From Eremophila alpestris peregrina (lineage: Eukaryota; Chordata; Aves; Passeriformes; Alaudidae): 64,000 nt of DNA. Positions 1 through 9,886 of this stretch are shown here, in pieces. Position numbers and translations under genes: made by a program. The DNA is taken from contig WMCF01000014.1 of NCBI GenBank assembly GCA_009792885.1, positions 15,326,049 to 15,390,048 on the forward strand. Reading direction: 5' to 3'. The notes under the pieces were generated by a model. The model was not told the DNA's origin and did not search any database. It worked only from the letters and a program-made list of their open reading frames with translations. The first letter of the stretch is position 1. Every line of letters starts with the position of its first letter.

Positions 1-2388
1 GGTATTTATCTTGGCATTGCTGTTGCTTTGCTCAAGCCATGGTCATTCTTCTCTGGGTTGTCATCCTAATACCTCAACCTGATCCTCTTGAGCACCTGCA
101 AGGATAGGATGAAGAGCTGCAAATCACCTCCAGCCTTTGCCCTTAGATGTGAGATCAAGCATACCCTGATAAGAGATTCCCAGGCAGCAGAGCTCTGGGA
201 CAATATAGGTCTGAGGGCTGATTTTGGGGTATAAGGAGAGAAGTTACAGTGGTACAGGCAGAGTCCTTCCACTGACTTTGTGAGTTTTATCTCTGGCTCA
301 CAGAGCCAGATTTGTGTTGTGATGTGAGAGCATCTTGATTCTGTATTTGATAGGAGAGCCTGACAGCATAATTATGCTGTGATAGGAGGAAAGCTCCTAG
401 AAACAAAATCTTATATGCCATGTATTATGATTGTGACAAAAATACTTACTTATGACCAAATTAGTTTGGTGATGCAGATATAAACTAAGCTTCTTCTAGT
501 GTTCACACATATCAAAATTTGGAATTTAAAGACAGGCTATCTGAGCTACTGTGCTGGTAAAATTAGATTATAATTCCTCCCTGCAATATGCTTAAAATCT
601 TGATGGTAATTTCAATGGGACAAGTAATTTTTCTCTCCATATCAGCATGACCCCCAGGGAAACAGTGGGAGGCACATCATGTGCCAATTGAAAGGGGAAT
701 AGAAAACAAAAATCCATAAACACAAGGCATTACAATTTTTTCTTGTGATTACTACAAGGACCATAAATGCTGGCTCTGAGGATTCCATTTCACATCTGTT
801 TTTCTTGTTGACACCTCTTTAGTTATTGTCTCAATCTCTTCCTAAGTGTAAGATGTGCAGGGTGCCTCAGCATTTTGGTTATCGTATTGAGGTAACCCAA
901 GGCTTTGCCTACAATGTGATGACATTTGCTCTCTCTGCTGACAGTGCAACAGCCCTTGAAACATCCAGTCCCTCCACATTTTGGGGAAGGCTGCAGTTAG
1001 TGAAGAGGGCAAAAGCCTCGTCAGTCTTTTGCTGCTTTCTTTCCAAACAGGGAAAAACCCTGTGCATACACACTTCAAGAGGGATGAAGTTAGGATGTGG
1101 TGCTGTGCATTAAAAATTTCCTTGGCTCTCTGGTCTGTGGCTGAGTACGTGGCAGAACTGTTAATAGATGTGCCAGGTTCTCAGCTTCTCCAGTGGTGAA
1201 ATGGGGACCAGCTTTACACAGCCTCGCCATTCTCAACTGATGTTTTATTGCTATAATTTGGCATAGGCAACTAAAACAAGGCTGGGCATTGGGACCTAAT
1301 ACCTGTTGCATCCAGTGGGAGTCAGACACTCCACTAGCATGGATGGACTCCTTACAACAAACTGTTTCACAAACTGTTCAAATGGGCACACTGAATAAAT
1401 ATACCCTTCCCTTAAATCAGTATACACTTGCTTTCCACCCAAAGCCCCCAGAGCATTCACACTTTTTTATGAGCATTTGCAAAGGAAACAGCACTAGCCC
1501 TATAATTGTGCACATCAAAATTTGTTTATTTAGAGAAGCTGTTTATTATTCAGCTGGAGGTACCAAGAGTGATATAGCCGAGAATTGCCACAGTATTAAC
1601 AATTGAGGAGTGGCCATCACCAGCACCATTGCTTATTGCCTTTCCAGTGCACCGAGGCTGGCTTGTTTACAAGCATTGTAACTAAAGAGCTAGAGCTCTC
1701 TTTATTTGCCACTAATTGAGCCTGCAGGGGGGAAGAAAGCTTGGAGAAAGCATCGTGGTCACTGGTTGTTACAGGTGCAGTAATTAAAAGCACTTATCTC
1801 TCCATATCCCACTCTATCCTGTGGTATTTTTTGTTTTAGAAATGCCTGCATTTCTCAGTACTTTATATAAGCTTTTGACTGTAGGAGTAGTGTGTTAATA
1901 AATGTTCACTGGAATATAAAATATGTACAGTATTTAGTGAATAATAGATTATAGATAACTCCAAGCATATCACTTAAAATGCTGTAGATGTGTATGAGCC
2001 ATTAGTAAGCAATTTATTATTGATCACGAAGGGAAGGAAGGATCAGACATTTATTACAGTCCATGAATCCTGTATTAATCCTTTTTGAAAGGTGTTAAAG
2101 CCTTGGTTAGAAATGAAGTGTGAGCCACTGGCCTTTTAGCAGTAGGCTCTCTGGCCAACAGCTGATAAGATCACACCAAGTTCTTGGCAGCTTTGGGACA
2201 CTCCAAAGCATTGTTGACCCTAGCCTCTAGTAGCCTCTAGTTTTAGTACCTCTCAGCAGCCGTGATTTTTTCTATAATTCATATCAGTTTCAGGTGGTGC
2301 TTTCCTTTAAGAACTGACACTCTCCTTGTTTCACTCCCTGGCTGAATCTGTTTCTTCCCTCTTTCGTGTGTTTCCCACTCCTCTCCAG
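1..2388 (+). other. KCNG2: KCNG2 intron (partial, 3' part)
   Basis: This stretch precedes the coding exon at 2389 and ends in a long pyrimidine-rich tract closing with an AG acceptor at 2387-2388. The family intron lies between the S1- and S2-coding parts, so this is read as the 3' end of that intron. I found no exon matching the KCNG2 N-terminus (T1 domain and S1). The open frames here are short and resemble nothing known. AATAAA words at about 1394 and 1899 are not backed by exon context. A short direct repeat (agcctctagt) lies near 2222-2240. The AT-rich part at about 1620-2110 could contain conserved non-coding sequence, but this cannot be judged from one genome. Confidence 0.8.
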
Positions 2389-3183
2389 GGTGAATGCTCA
2401 CGGAAGTGCTATGACATCTTTGTGCTGGAGACGGTGTGTGTGGCATGGTTTTCATTCGAGTTCCTGCTGCGATCCATCCAGGCAGAAAACAAGTGCGCTT
2501 TCCTGAAAACCCCGCTCAACATCATTGACATCCTGGCCATTCTGCCTTTCTACATCTCTCTCATTGTGGATGTGGTTTCCACAAAAAACAGCAGCAAGCC
2601 CGGTGGGGGAGCCGGGAACAAGTACCTGGAGCGCGTGGGGCTGGTGCTGCGCTTCCTGCGGGCGCTGCGCATCCTGTACGTGATGCGGCTGGCGCGGCAC
2701 TCGCTGGGGCTGCAGACGCTGGGGCTCACCGTGCGCCGCTGCACCCGCGAGTTCGGGCTGCTGCTGCTCTTCCTCTGCGTCGCCATGGCGCTCTTCTCAC
2801 CACTCGTGTACCTGGCTGAGAGCGAACTGGGAGCCAAGCAAGAGTTCACCAGCGTCCCCACCAGTTACTGGTGGGCTGTGATCTCCATGACGACTGTTGG
2901 CTACGGGGACATGGTGCCTCGTAGCATCCCTGGACAGGTGGTAGCCCTGAGCAGTATATTGAGTGGGATTTTGCTGATGGCTTTCCCGGTCACGTCCATC
3001 TTTCATACCTTTTCCCGGTCCTACAGCGAGCTGAAGGAGCAGCAGCAGCGAGTAGCCAGCAGGCAGGTGCGCCAGCGGCAAGAGAACACCGAGCTCCCGG
3101 GTGGTGACAGCACAACGGGGCTCAGTGCCACATTCCCACCAGGTGCTGGTGAGCAGAAGGTTCTGCCCTTGGTGGACCAGTAA
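2389..3183 (+). CDS. KCNG2: KCNG2 last coding exon: Kv6.2 silent potassium-channel subunit, S2 to C-terminus
   Basis: This 264-codon exon encodes the second half of a voltage-gated potassium channel alpha subunit. It opens in phase 0 (GGT GAA TGC) right after a CAG acceptor and ends with TAA at 3181-3183. By exon residue, S2 is about 11-30, S3 about 44-63, and S4 about 82-103 with arginines at 88, 91, 94, 100 and 103. S5 is about 122-143, the pore filter TTVGYGD is 168-174 (2890-2910), and S6 is about 184-208. S6 reads AFPVTSIF, so the second proline of the PxP gating hinge of conducting Kv channels is absent, as is usual for Kv6 subunits. From memory the whole core is very close to human KCNG2, closer than to KCNG1, 3 or 4. 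Family knowledge: Kv6 subunits are electrically silent alone and modify Kv2 channels at the plasma membrane. The S3-S4 loop has a glycine-rich insert (72-76), and the tail after S6 is divergent. The T1 and S1 exon is outside the window. Confidence 0.95.
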   Translation, partial: GECSRKCYDIFVLETVCVAWFSFEFLLRSIQAENKCAFLKTPLNIIDILAILPFYISLIVDVVSTKNSSKPGGGAGNKYLERVGLVLRFLRALRILYVMRLARHSLGLQTLGLTVRRCTREFGLLLLFLCVAMALFSPLVYLAESELGAKQEFTSVPTSYWWAVISMTTVGYGDMVPRSIPGQVVALSSILSGILLMAFPVTSIFHTFSRSYSELKEQQQRVASRQVRQRQENTELPGGDSTTGLSATFPPGAGEQKVLPLVDQ

Positions 3184-4800
3184 ACCAAGAGAAGTTCTTG
3201 ACTCTGAATAGCTGATGACGTATGATGGCAGCACAAGAAGCAGTGGACAAGGGAGGTCAGTTCTTCAAGAATGCCATGAACTGCATAAATGAGGGGCAGA
3301 CACACACAAGGTTTCTCTAAAGACCAACTTCTGATCTTAAGGGACCTCTGAAATGTATCCCTAGAAATTCTACCAAGTACAGCTCTGCTCCATTGCTTTT
3401 CTTAGGGCTTTTCTATTGAGCAAGTATTTTTGGGTATACCCAAGGAGCAGCCATTGAACATATAGCCAGCCAGCAGAATGTAATGTGAAGCACGGGCTGT
3501 GCCAGGTGCCATATGGCAGAGCAGCCAGCGTGCCACCCCCTTCCCTACCCTGCTCAGTGGCACTCCCTGTGCAAGGGGCTGAGCAAGGGGCTCCCCATGC
3601 TGCAAAGCCCCACAGCACGTTTGTTTTGGCAGCACCACCAAGGAACACAAACCTCGGACAAGCCAAGGAGCGAGGGCAAGAGAAGGGCAGAAGCATCCCT
3701 TCAGCTTTACAAGGGGCTTGCTTTTGTCTTCTACAGATGAGACAATGCAGCCGGAGCTGCCAGCTCTAAATTGTGTGTGAGCACAGTTTGCATTATTTAG
3801 TAGAGATGCATATTTACCATCCTAAGCTTTGTATCTTAGTCCCATGACAGAAATACACATACAAAAAAATCTTCCTGACTACAGTACTGAATGTTAACTT
3901 GGTTATTTTTACTTTGCTAACAGTCAAATATAAAAGATACCATTAAAAATGATGATGTTTCTCCACTTTCTGTTAACGATTTCCATCTCTCATGTACCAA
4001 GAAATGTGTTTAACAGGCAACTGAACCAATCTGAACTACATGTAGCTCAAGAAGGGGAGATGATCTTAAACCTGCTGTGACTCCCAGCTCTGCACAGCCT
4101 TCCTTGTTGGTGGTGGCTGCACTGAGTGCAGTCGTGTGCAGACAGGAGTAGGGGAGCAGTACAAACCCAGTGAAGGCAGTGAGACACCTTCAGTGGGCTC
4201 TGGCCTGAGCTGCAGTGCAGTAGCTGTGCTCTGCATTGGGAGTAGCCTTTTGGTTTTGTCCTCCTACTAAGAAAAAGACAATCCTGTCATTAGAACAAGT
4301 GTTGTGGCTCTTCTTCCTGATTCTCAAAGGATTTAAGTCAATTTAAAGGGAAAATGGATCATATGGTGGCATCTGCACGTTTTCTAATTGATGCCAACCC
4401 CATGCATGAGCTTACCAGCCCCAATCCTGGAGGAGCTGTGTAGCTGTTCCCAGTCAGGATGCTGTGTGGGTCTTTCAGTGCTCCTACAACAGGTGGGGTG
4501 TGATCAGGGAATGGAGGGAGATGGAACCCAACAGTCTCTTGTACCTACACTCCTATTTGTACTAAAGCCATGCAGTGTCACCCTCCATATTCTCCACCCA
4601 CCAGGAAGGGAACAAAACCTGATATACTGAAGATGGGATTTGTCTGGTCTGTTTGGGGTTTTTTTGCCTCAGCATCTGTTGTAAAACCAATCCTACATTC
4701 ACAAACTCTCATATTAAGCCATTCCTTATAGGAATGAAGCAAGGGTAATGGAAAAGTTACACTTTATTTTAATAAAACTTAAAAGCTTTGTTGCTGACTC
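3184..4800 (+). other. KCNG2: KCNG2 3' untranslated region (inferred)
   Basis: The region follows the KCNG2 stop codon without a splice-donor-like break and reaches the first strong poly(A) signal at 4771. No open frame here looks like a protein. The end is inferred from the signal plus the GU-rich sequence just after it, not from transcript data. Two further AATAAA words at about 5803 and 5860 could serve a longer transcript. Confidence 0.6.
4771..4776 (+). terminator. KCNG2: Poly(A) signal AATAAA, KCNG2
   Basis: A canonical AATAAA is followed within about 30-55 bases by GU-rich sequence (tttgtgtctggtgatttggg), the usual layout of a cleavage and polyadenylation site. It is the first AATAAA downstream of the KCNG2 stop codon. 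The expected cleavage point is near 4790-4800. Confidence 0.6.
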
Positions 4801-7021
4801 TTTGTGTCTGGTGATTTGGGTGTGGAGGGAGGTGGTGTTCTGCCATGCTGATGCAGAGTAACTCGTGTTACTTGCTGCTGAGCACTGCAGGAGATGGAAG
4901 CAGCAAAACTGAGCTCCCTCCTACCCTCCAGGATGCCCCTGGGTCAGCAAAGCCCCAGCAGTATTGAACTGCAGGCAAACCAAACCCAGGTGCCCCCGCC
5001 AGGGTTCTGCCCATCCTTCATGGCCCAGCAGCACCAGGAACACATCTGCTCCTTGTGCTAGAGAGGAGAGCCAAGGGCTGGTGCCTGGGCTGACTCAGAC
5101 TTCTGGGAAAGCAATGCCAGCACTGGGTTGTTGTGACTCATGAAAGATTTTAATTTTATTGGTTTTTTATTCCGGTGCAGGCATTTCTTTCATTAAGGAT
5201 TATTAAGGTCTGACATCAGGGATTCAGCTTTGCAGCCAGCTGATTGCAAACCAGCAAAGGGAGCAGTGGCAGGGGGACAGTGTGGCCTGGTGCTGAGGGG
5301 CAGCACTGCATCTTCTGGTGGCATTCAGATGCTCAGTCTTAAGGTGGCACTTGATAGACTCACTAGGTTCACTCCTCATGGGGATTTGGTTCATGCACAC
5401 CAGGTGTGTTTCGTGCTGCATCTCCAATGTGAATGAAGTGACCATGGCTAGTGTGCATGGATAGTGCAGAATGCATCTCCTCAAGGTGGTGAGACCCACA
5501 AACTGCAAGCACCCTTACCTTACTACTAGAAAAGCCAGGTTGGTTTGGGAATCCTCGCAGAACAAAGAATTCCACACTCACAGTGCTAGCAAATAACCAC
5601 GAATCAAATGCAGCTTTTGGCCTTGCAGCATGACAAAAACAGTGCTGGGACAGCAAACTGCAGCTCAGCAGCTGTGTAGAAAAACAGACTGATGACACAC
5701 TCTGTATTATTGCTGTTCTCCATCAAGTTGCTATTGTCCTGCAATAGTCAGTTCTTTGTATTTTTCAAAAGGCACATAATTAATTCCAGTACGCACGGAG
5801 TTTTAATAAAGTGACAAAACACACTCATTATGTCCTCCTAGTCAAAGCCTGGCTTTTAATAAAGTTTCATTTCATCTATTGGGATGACAGATGAGGAAAC
5901 AAATATAAACCAGGAACACTTTAAACAAATTATTTTTGGAAGCTGTAAAAAGTTGTGATGCACACATTGCCAGACATAAAAGACACTCGGAGGAGAATGA
6001 ATTTCACCCAGGGCAGCTGTTGTTATGGGTGATCCTTATTACTTTTGATCAGCTGTTGGAGAGTGTTGGTTTTGTTGTGTATGGTGGATGGGTTTTTTTG
6101 ACACAGCACACAGATGATTTTGAGGCCATTTAACTATAGCGAATGCCACACTGCTGTCTGCAGGCACACCAGTGCCAGCAGGTAGTTATATCTGTTTCTT
6201 TGAAAAACTGAGTGCTTCACGATTGTAGCACACTAGTTTTGCCTCAGGGAAAAAGAAAAAAAAGAAAACGAAAAAATCATTTATCTCTCTCATATGGGAC
6301 AAAGACTTGAAACGTGAGCAAAGCCACCTCTTATACATGTCCACCTTGGTGGCACCATGCATAGATCCGGACCTACAAATTCTGGCAGCTGGCAACACTA
6401 GTCATGGAAACCATAACTTTGGAGAGTTAAGGATGTGTTAACTGGTAAAGGGACTGAGGTAAAGGGAATGGCACAAACACAACTTCAGCTGATCCAGCAC
6501 ATGTGCACAGCCACCTCCTACCACACAGCAGCCTCAGGTAAGAAAAAGCAGCAATGCAAAGAAAAATGTGACACTGATGTCATCTCACAGCAGATGCTTC
6601 AGGGAGCAAAGCATCCTTGGCCTTCCCTTTGGCCCCTAGAAGCCACAGCCTCAAAGGACTGTGAAGCCTTGGCGTGGAAGAGGACAGAGGCACATGGAAG
6701 GGCTTCTGGCCCATTTGCAGCTGAGCAAAGCCCCTCAGTCTCCCAGATAGCAACTACCAGAGCCAAGTGCATGGAAGGCAGGACATAGAAGGGCAGGAGG
6801 GGGGTCTGAAATGCTGTGTTTGCTGTCAGTGCATTTCTAGATGCTGACATCCACTTGGGACAGGCTGCCTTTACAAGGCTGTTTACAGGAAGACCTGCCC
6901 CTGGGTGAGCCTCCCATTACGTTCTACTCCCGTCTTTTATTTACTGCTGTTGGCACAGGTATCCAGGCAGTGTTTATTTATTGGCACACTGTTGGCTTAC
7001 ATACTGTTGGCTTACAGAAAG
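4801..7021. other. Intergenic, left part of the KCNG2-SLC66A2 convergent gap
   Basis: No gene is recognised; the open frames are short and unrelated to known families. Two AT-rich blocks stand out as possible regulatory or conserved non-coding DNA. One is about 5134-5215, starting with the AP-1-type site TGACTCA. The other is about 5750-6090, rich in TAAT words and holding two copies of ttttaataaagt (about 5800 and 5857). About 6245-6280 is a purine-rich run. The interval may also contain an extended KCNG2 3' UTR. Confidence 0.6.
6988..7017. repeat. 15-bp direct tandem duplication
   Basis: Two adjacent copies of actgttggcttac followed by at or ag lie just before the LTR-like element. It is a minor local duplication with no evident function. 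Confidence 0.8.
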
Positions 7022-7140
7022 TGTTATGGTTTAGCATAGCTTTTAGTTAAAAAAAGGAAATAGTTAGCTGCAAGGACCTTAGATTGACACATGGTTCAGC
7101 CAGTGAGAAAAGTGAGTTAGTTTTCGTGAATGAGCACATT

Positions 7141-7147
7141 TATAAAA
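7141..7147 (+). promoter_or_regulatory. TATA box of the LTR-like element
   Basis: TATAAAA lies immediately upstream of the GC-rich leader. The expected start site about 25-32 bases on falls near the ctccgcgctttctgc sequence. The spacing fits a retroviral U3/R border. Activity is not shown. Confidence 0.45.
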
Positions 7148-7488
7148 ACTGGGGATTTTGGGAACTCCGCGCTTTCTGCTGCTCGCCTCAGGAGCGGTAG
7201 GAGGTGGCCCTCCCGCCCGGGGGAGCCAGGGGCTGCTGGGCCCCCGCCGGGCCCGCTGGGCCTCGGCCTAGCTCAAAGCATCTGCTGAGCTCAGTGACTC
7301 TTGGGCAGAGAAGGAGGCAGAGGTGTGTGCTCCAGCTCTGCCCGGACTGAGTTCCAGCTGCTGTTCGTGGAGAGACTGCAGCTGTTTTCACCCTCCACTG
7401 CTTTCCACCTGGAGCGGCTCCGAGCCCGGGTTGAGCCTACCCCGAATGAGACCGAGGGGTTTAGGGGGCGAAAGCTGCATCCACCACC

Positions 7489-7650
7489 ATGGGAGCCATC
7501 GCGACCTCAGCCGCCGTTCCTGCCTCTTCCCCCCACCCCCCTCCGCCACGTGGCCTCGGAGCTTTTCAAGAGCTGCCGCCATCGTCCCGCCGAGAGCAGG
7601 TGGCCGTCCACGGCCCCGAGCTACAGTTAACTCTGTCCTTGCCAAGGTGA
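7489..7650 (+). other. Short ORF with strong Kozak context ending at a splice-donor-like site
   Basis: An ATG in ccaccaccATGg context opens a 53-codon frame rich in proline, alanine and serine. It ends with TGA at 7648-7650. The stop overlaps a good donor-like sequence (CCAAG|GTGAAG), so a transcript from the upstream TATA box could splice out of this frame. The protein resembles nothing known. High GC makes chance open frames likely, and it is shorter than most real genes. It is listed as a visible oddity, not as an accepted gene. Confidence 0.2.
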
Positions 7651-8448
7651 AGCTTGCAGAACACCGATTTTTTTCTAGGGAGTGAAGAAGATGTTACAGT
7701 AGAGACATTTCTATTTAGGCTTCATGAAGATACTGAGGTCTGTGAAAGAGGTGTTGTGTCTTAAGGGATGGGGAGATGAGAAGATGCCCTTAGGCTGAAA
7801 ATCTTCCGTGAATTGTGGTAACAAACTATGCTAGAATATATCTTTAAACCATGGAGAATATGAACTGGGGAAATAATTGTTCAGATTGGTAATTTTTGAG
7901 CAGAGGTATTCGCAATAGACTAAGTAGATATAGATGAAGCAGTGACCCTGTGGTCCCCTGAGGCATCTGAGTAAGATGCTTGGTGTGATATAAGTCTTCT
8001 ATGCCAGTGCTTTCAGTGAGAGATATTTCTGCCCTAGAATGGGATGAAGAGTATTTTTTTTGCACCTGAACTGTTCATTTTAAAAATAACACCCCAGAAT
8101 GCATAGAGTCCATAACCCAAGTGCAGCTGATGGGAAAAACTGCACTTTATGGGAGAACCACAGAGACAGAATTTTGTTTCTGGGTGGCTGTCTTCTGTGA
8201 GAGCTAAGAACCACGTGTGGACTGTTTCTGTCCTTGTGGAGAGTTACCATAACCAGAAGAAACGTCTCTCTCTAGAGAGATTGACGAAAGACTATTTTAT
8301 AAGAACTACAGACCCTGAGTTCTGAGTTCTTGCCTTTATAAATGCCTGTAAGGAAGAAAAAGCTAGTAGGGAAGGCGAAAGTGTTTTAGACGTTTCATTT
8401 TGATTCTTTGTGGTTTTTTTCCCTCCTTGTTTCCTTTTAGTGTGTGTG

Positions 8449-8454
8449 AATAAA
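8449..8454 (+). terminator. Poly(A) signal AATAAA inside the LTR-like element
   Basis: AATAAA follows a gtgtgtg run and precedes a T-rich stretch with cttttaagtttgagcctgc. The position near the 3' end of the element fits an R/U5 polyadenylation site. The GC-rich leader would then be an unusually long R region. Confidence 0.45.
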
Positions 8455-8520
8455 CTATCTTTATATCTTTTAAGTTTGAGCCTGCTTTGCTTTTCTTTTA
8501 ATCCTATCTCACAGCAGAAA

Positions 8521-9860
8521 AACCCTGAAACCACTACAGAAGGCTTCCAACAAAGCTACAGATGTCAGTCAGGTCCTGGAAGCCTGCTTGGCTCTCAAGT
8601 CTAAGGATCACAATCAGATTTAACAAACAGAACCTGTGGGCCAATTTTTGCTTAATACCCAGTACCAAATGTGAGCTTTACTTTATGTCTTAAAATGTTT
8701 TCAATGGCACCTAACTCCATGCATCTCAAACATATAACCATGACATTTCTCCCTCCATGAAGCTGCAGTGCAGACCACTGCCTGCCATGCACAGCAGACC
8801 CGGGCTGCTGCAGCACCCAGGGATGGGGTTCCCCATTGTTTCTTTTGGGCCCAACCCCACCATTGGCTTCCCCACAGTGAATGCCAAAGCAGCAGCCAGT
8901 AACACCAGCACTGTCGGTGAGAGAAGGTGCAAGCACTGTGAGTGTTGAGCAGGCTTGGCTGCTGTGAGAACTGCTTGCATTTCCACTGCCAGCAGACTGC
9001 AACAGAGCAGGCAGGGTTCACTCCCCACCCTCACATTCCTCCTCCTTCCCCCCCCCACTTCACTGATTTACCTACCTTTACCTTCATGTTTTGGTTTTTC
9101 TTCTTTCCCTTCCCTTCAGGAGTATCACCCTTCAGCCCCTTATTTGAGCAAGCTCAGTCTCCCCCACATCCCTCCTCCTGCCCTTCCCAACCCTCTCTCC
9201 TATGCCTCCAGCCCTCTGTCCTACCCAACTCCCCTTCTGCAGCTCCTGCAGTCATTGCACACAGCAATAGCAAACCACATCTCCATGCCAGAGCAGCCCA
9301 ACATCCTGGATGAGCAGCCTGGCAGGATCCAGGAGGTGCACAGCAGCTGCAAGGCTGCTCCTGACAGTCTTGGCTTGTTTTCCCATCTAGAATGAACAGG
9401 GAGGGTGGCCAAGACTGCTCTTGGGGCAGCAGTTGGCTGTGAGATGACAGAATCAGCATCCTCATCTTCTGTGCAGAGGCTGCCAAGAGCACATCCCTCA
9501 TCTGTGTCCCATCTTCAAACTCATTCTGCAGTCTTCATGACACAGGGTTCTTTTAAAGCTACGTAATAATCTGTTAGTAATTTGGTTTTTACTGTGAGCA
9601 CTGCGAACAAAAACAAGTGATGTGGTCTCAAAGGTTAAGTTTACCCTGGACTGGATGAGTATGGAAGAGCAGGGGACAGAAATCCAGAATCTCTGCTGTG
9701 CACCATCACTTCAGGACAATTTATGTCTTGTGCTTACTCACTCATCAGAAGGAAAAACCACACTAGTTATTTGCATCAACAATGCTCCAGACAAGATGAT
9801 TTATAGGTAAGAGTAAGAAGCATACATTTTGTACCTGAACAAAACAAAGCAACACTGCAA
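8521..9860. other. Intergenic, right part of the convergent gap
   Basis: No recognisable gene. 9020-9250 is a C/T-rich stretch that produces long open frames on both strands because it lacks A-rich stop codons; their translations are low-complexity and match no family. The right border is the inferred SLC66A2 cleavage site. Confidence 0.6.
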
Positions 9861-9880
9861 TTTATATATAATAGGTAATT

Positions 9881-9886
9881 TTTATT
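9881..9886 (-). terminator. SLC66A2: Poly(A) signal AATAAA (tttatt on +), SLC66A2
   Basis: Read on the - strand this is AATAAA, followed after about 25-45 bases by T/G-rich sequence (tgttgctttgttttgttc). It is the first canonical signal I find downstream of the SLC66A2 stop. Cleavage is expected near 9860-9870. Confidence 0.5.

Larger units (their letters stand above)
7022..8520 (+). mobile_element. LTR-like retroelement (probable solo avian ERV LTR), GC-rich core
   Basis: The block starts near TGTTATGG and has LTR architecture read on +. It has an AT-rich U3-like part, a TATA box at 7141, and a strongly GC- and CpG-rich leader (about 7165-7650). A long AT-richer middle follows, then AATAAA at 8449 and a T-rich tail ending near cctatctcacagcag. 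The wording of the 3' third and of the tail resembles long LTRs I associate with songbird ERVs, but I could not run a repeat search. Borders are approximate. Imperfect cagaaa words sit at both ends (about 7014-7019 and about 8515) and could be a target-site duplication. No gag, pol or env frame is present, so it would be a solo LTR. The alternative is a CpG-island promoter of an unknown transcript. Confidence 0.55.

Noticed and set aside
2452..3305. Several antisense open frames of 80-145 codons across the KCNG2 exon
   Set aside because: They lie opposite a well-supported channel exon, have no domain, and arise from its GC-rich codon use.
7150..7650. Promoter CpG island of an unannotated protein-coding gene
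   Set aside because: No coding exon with recognisable protein follows on either strand, and the surrounding architecture fits an LTR better. It is kept only as a finding.
8942..9501. Overlapping open frames of 115-146 codons on both strands
   Set aside because: They come from a C/T-rich low-complexity tract, and the translations have no domain or family resemblance.
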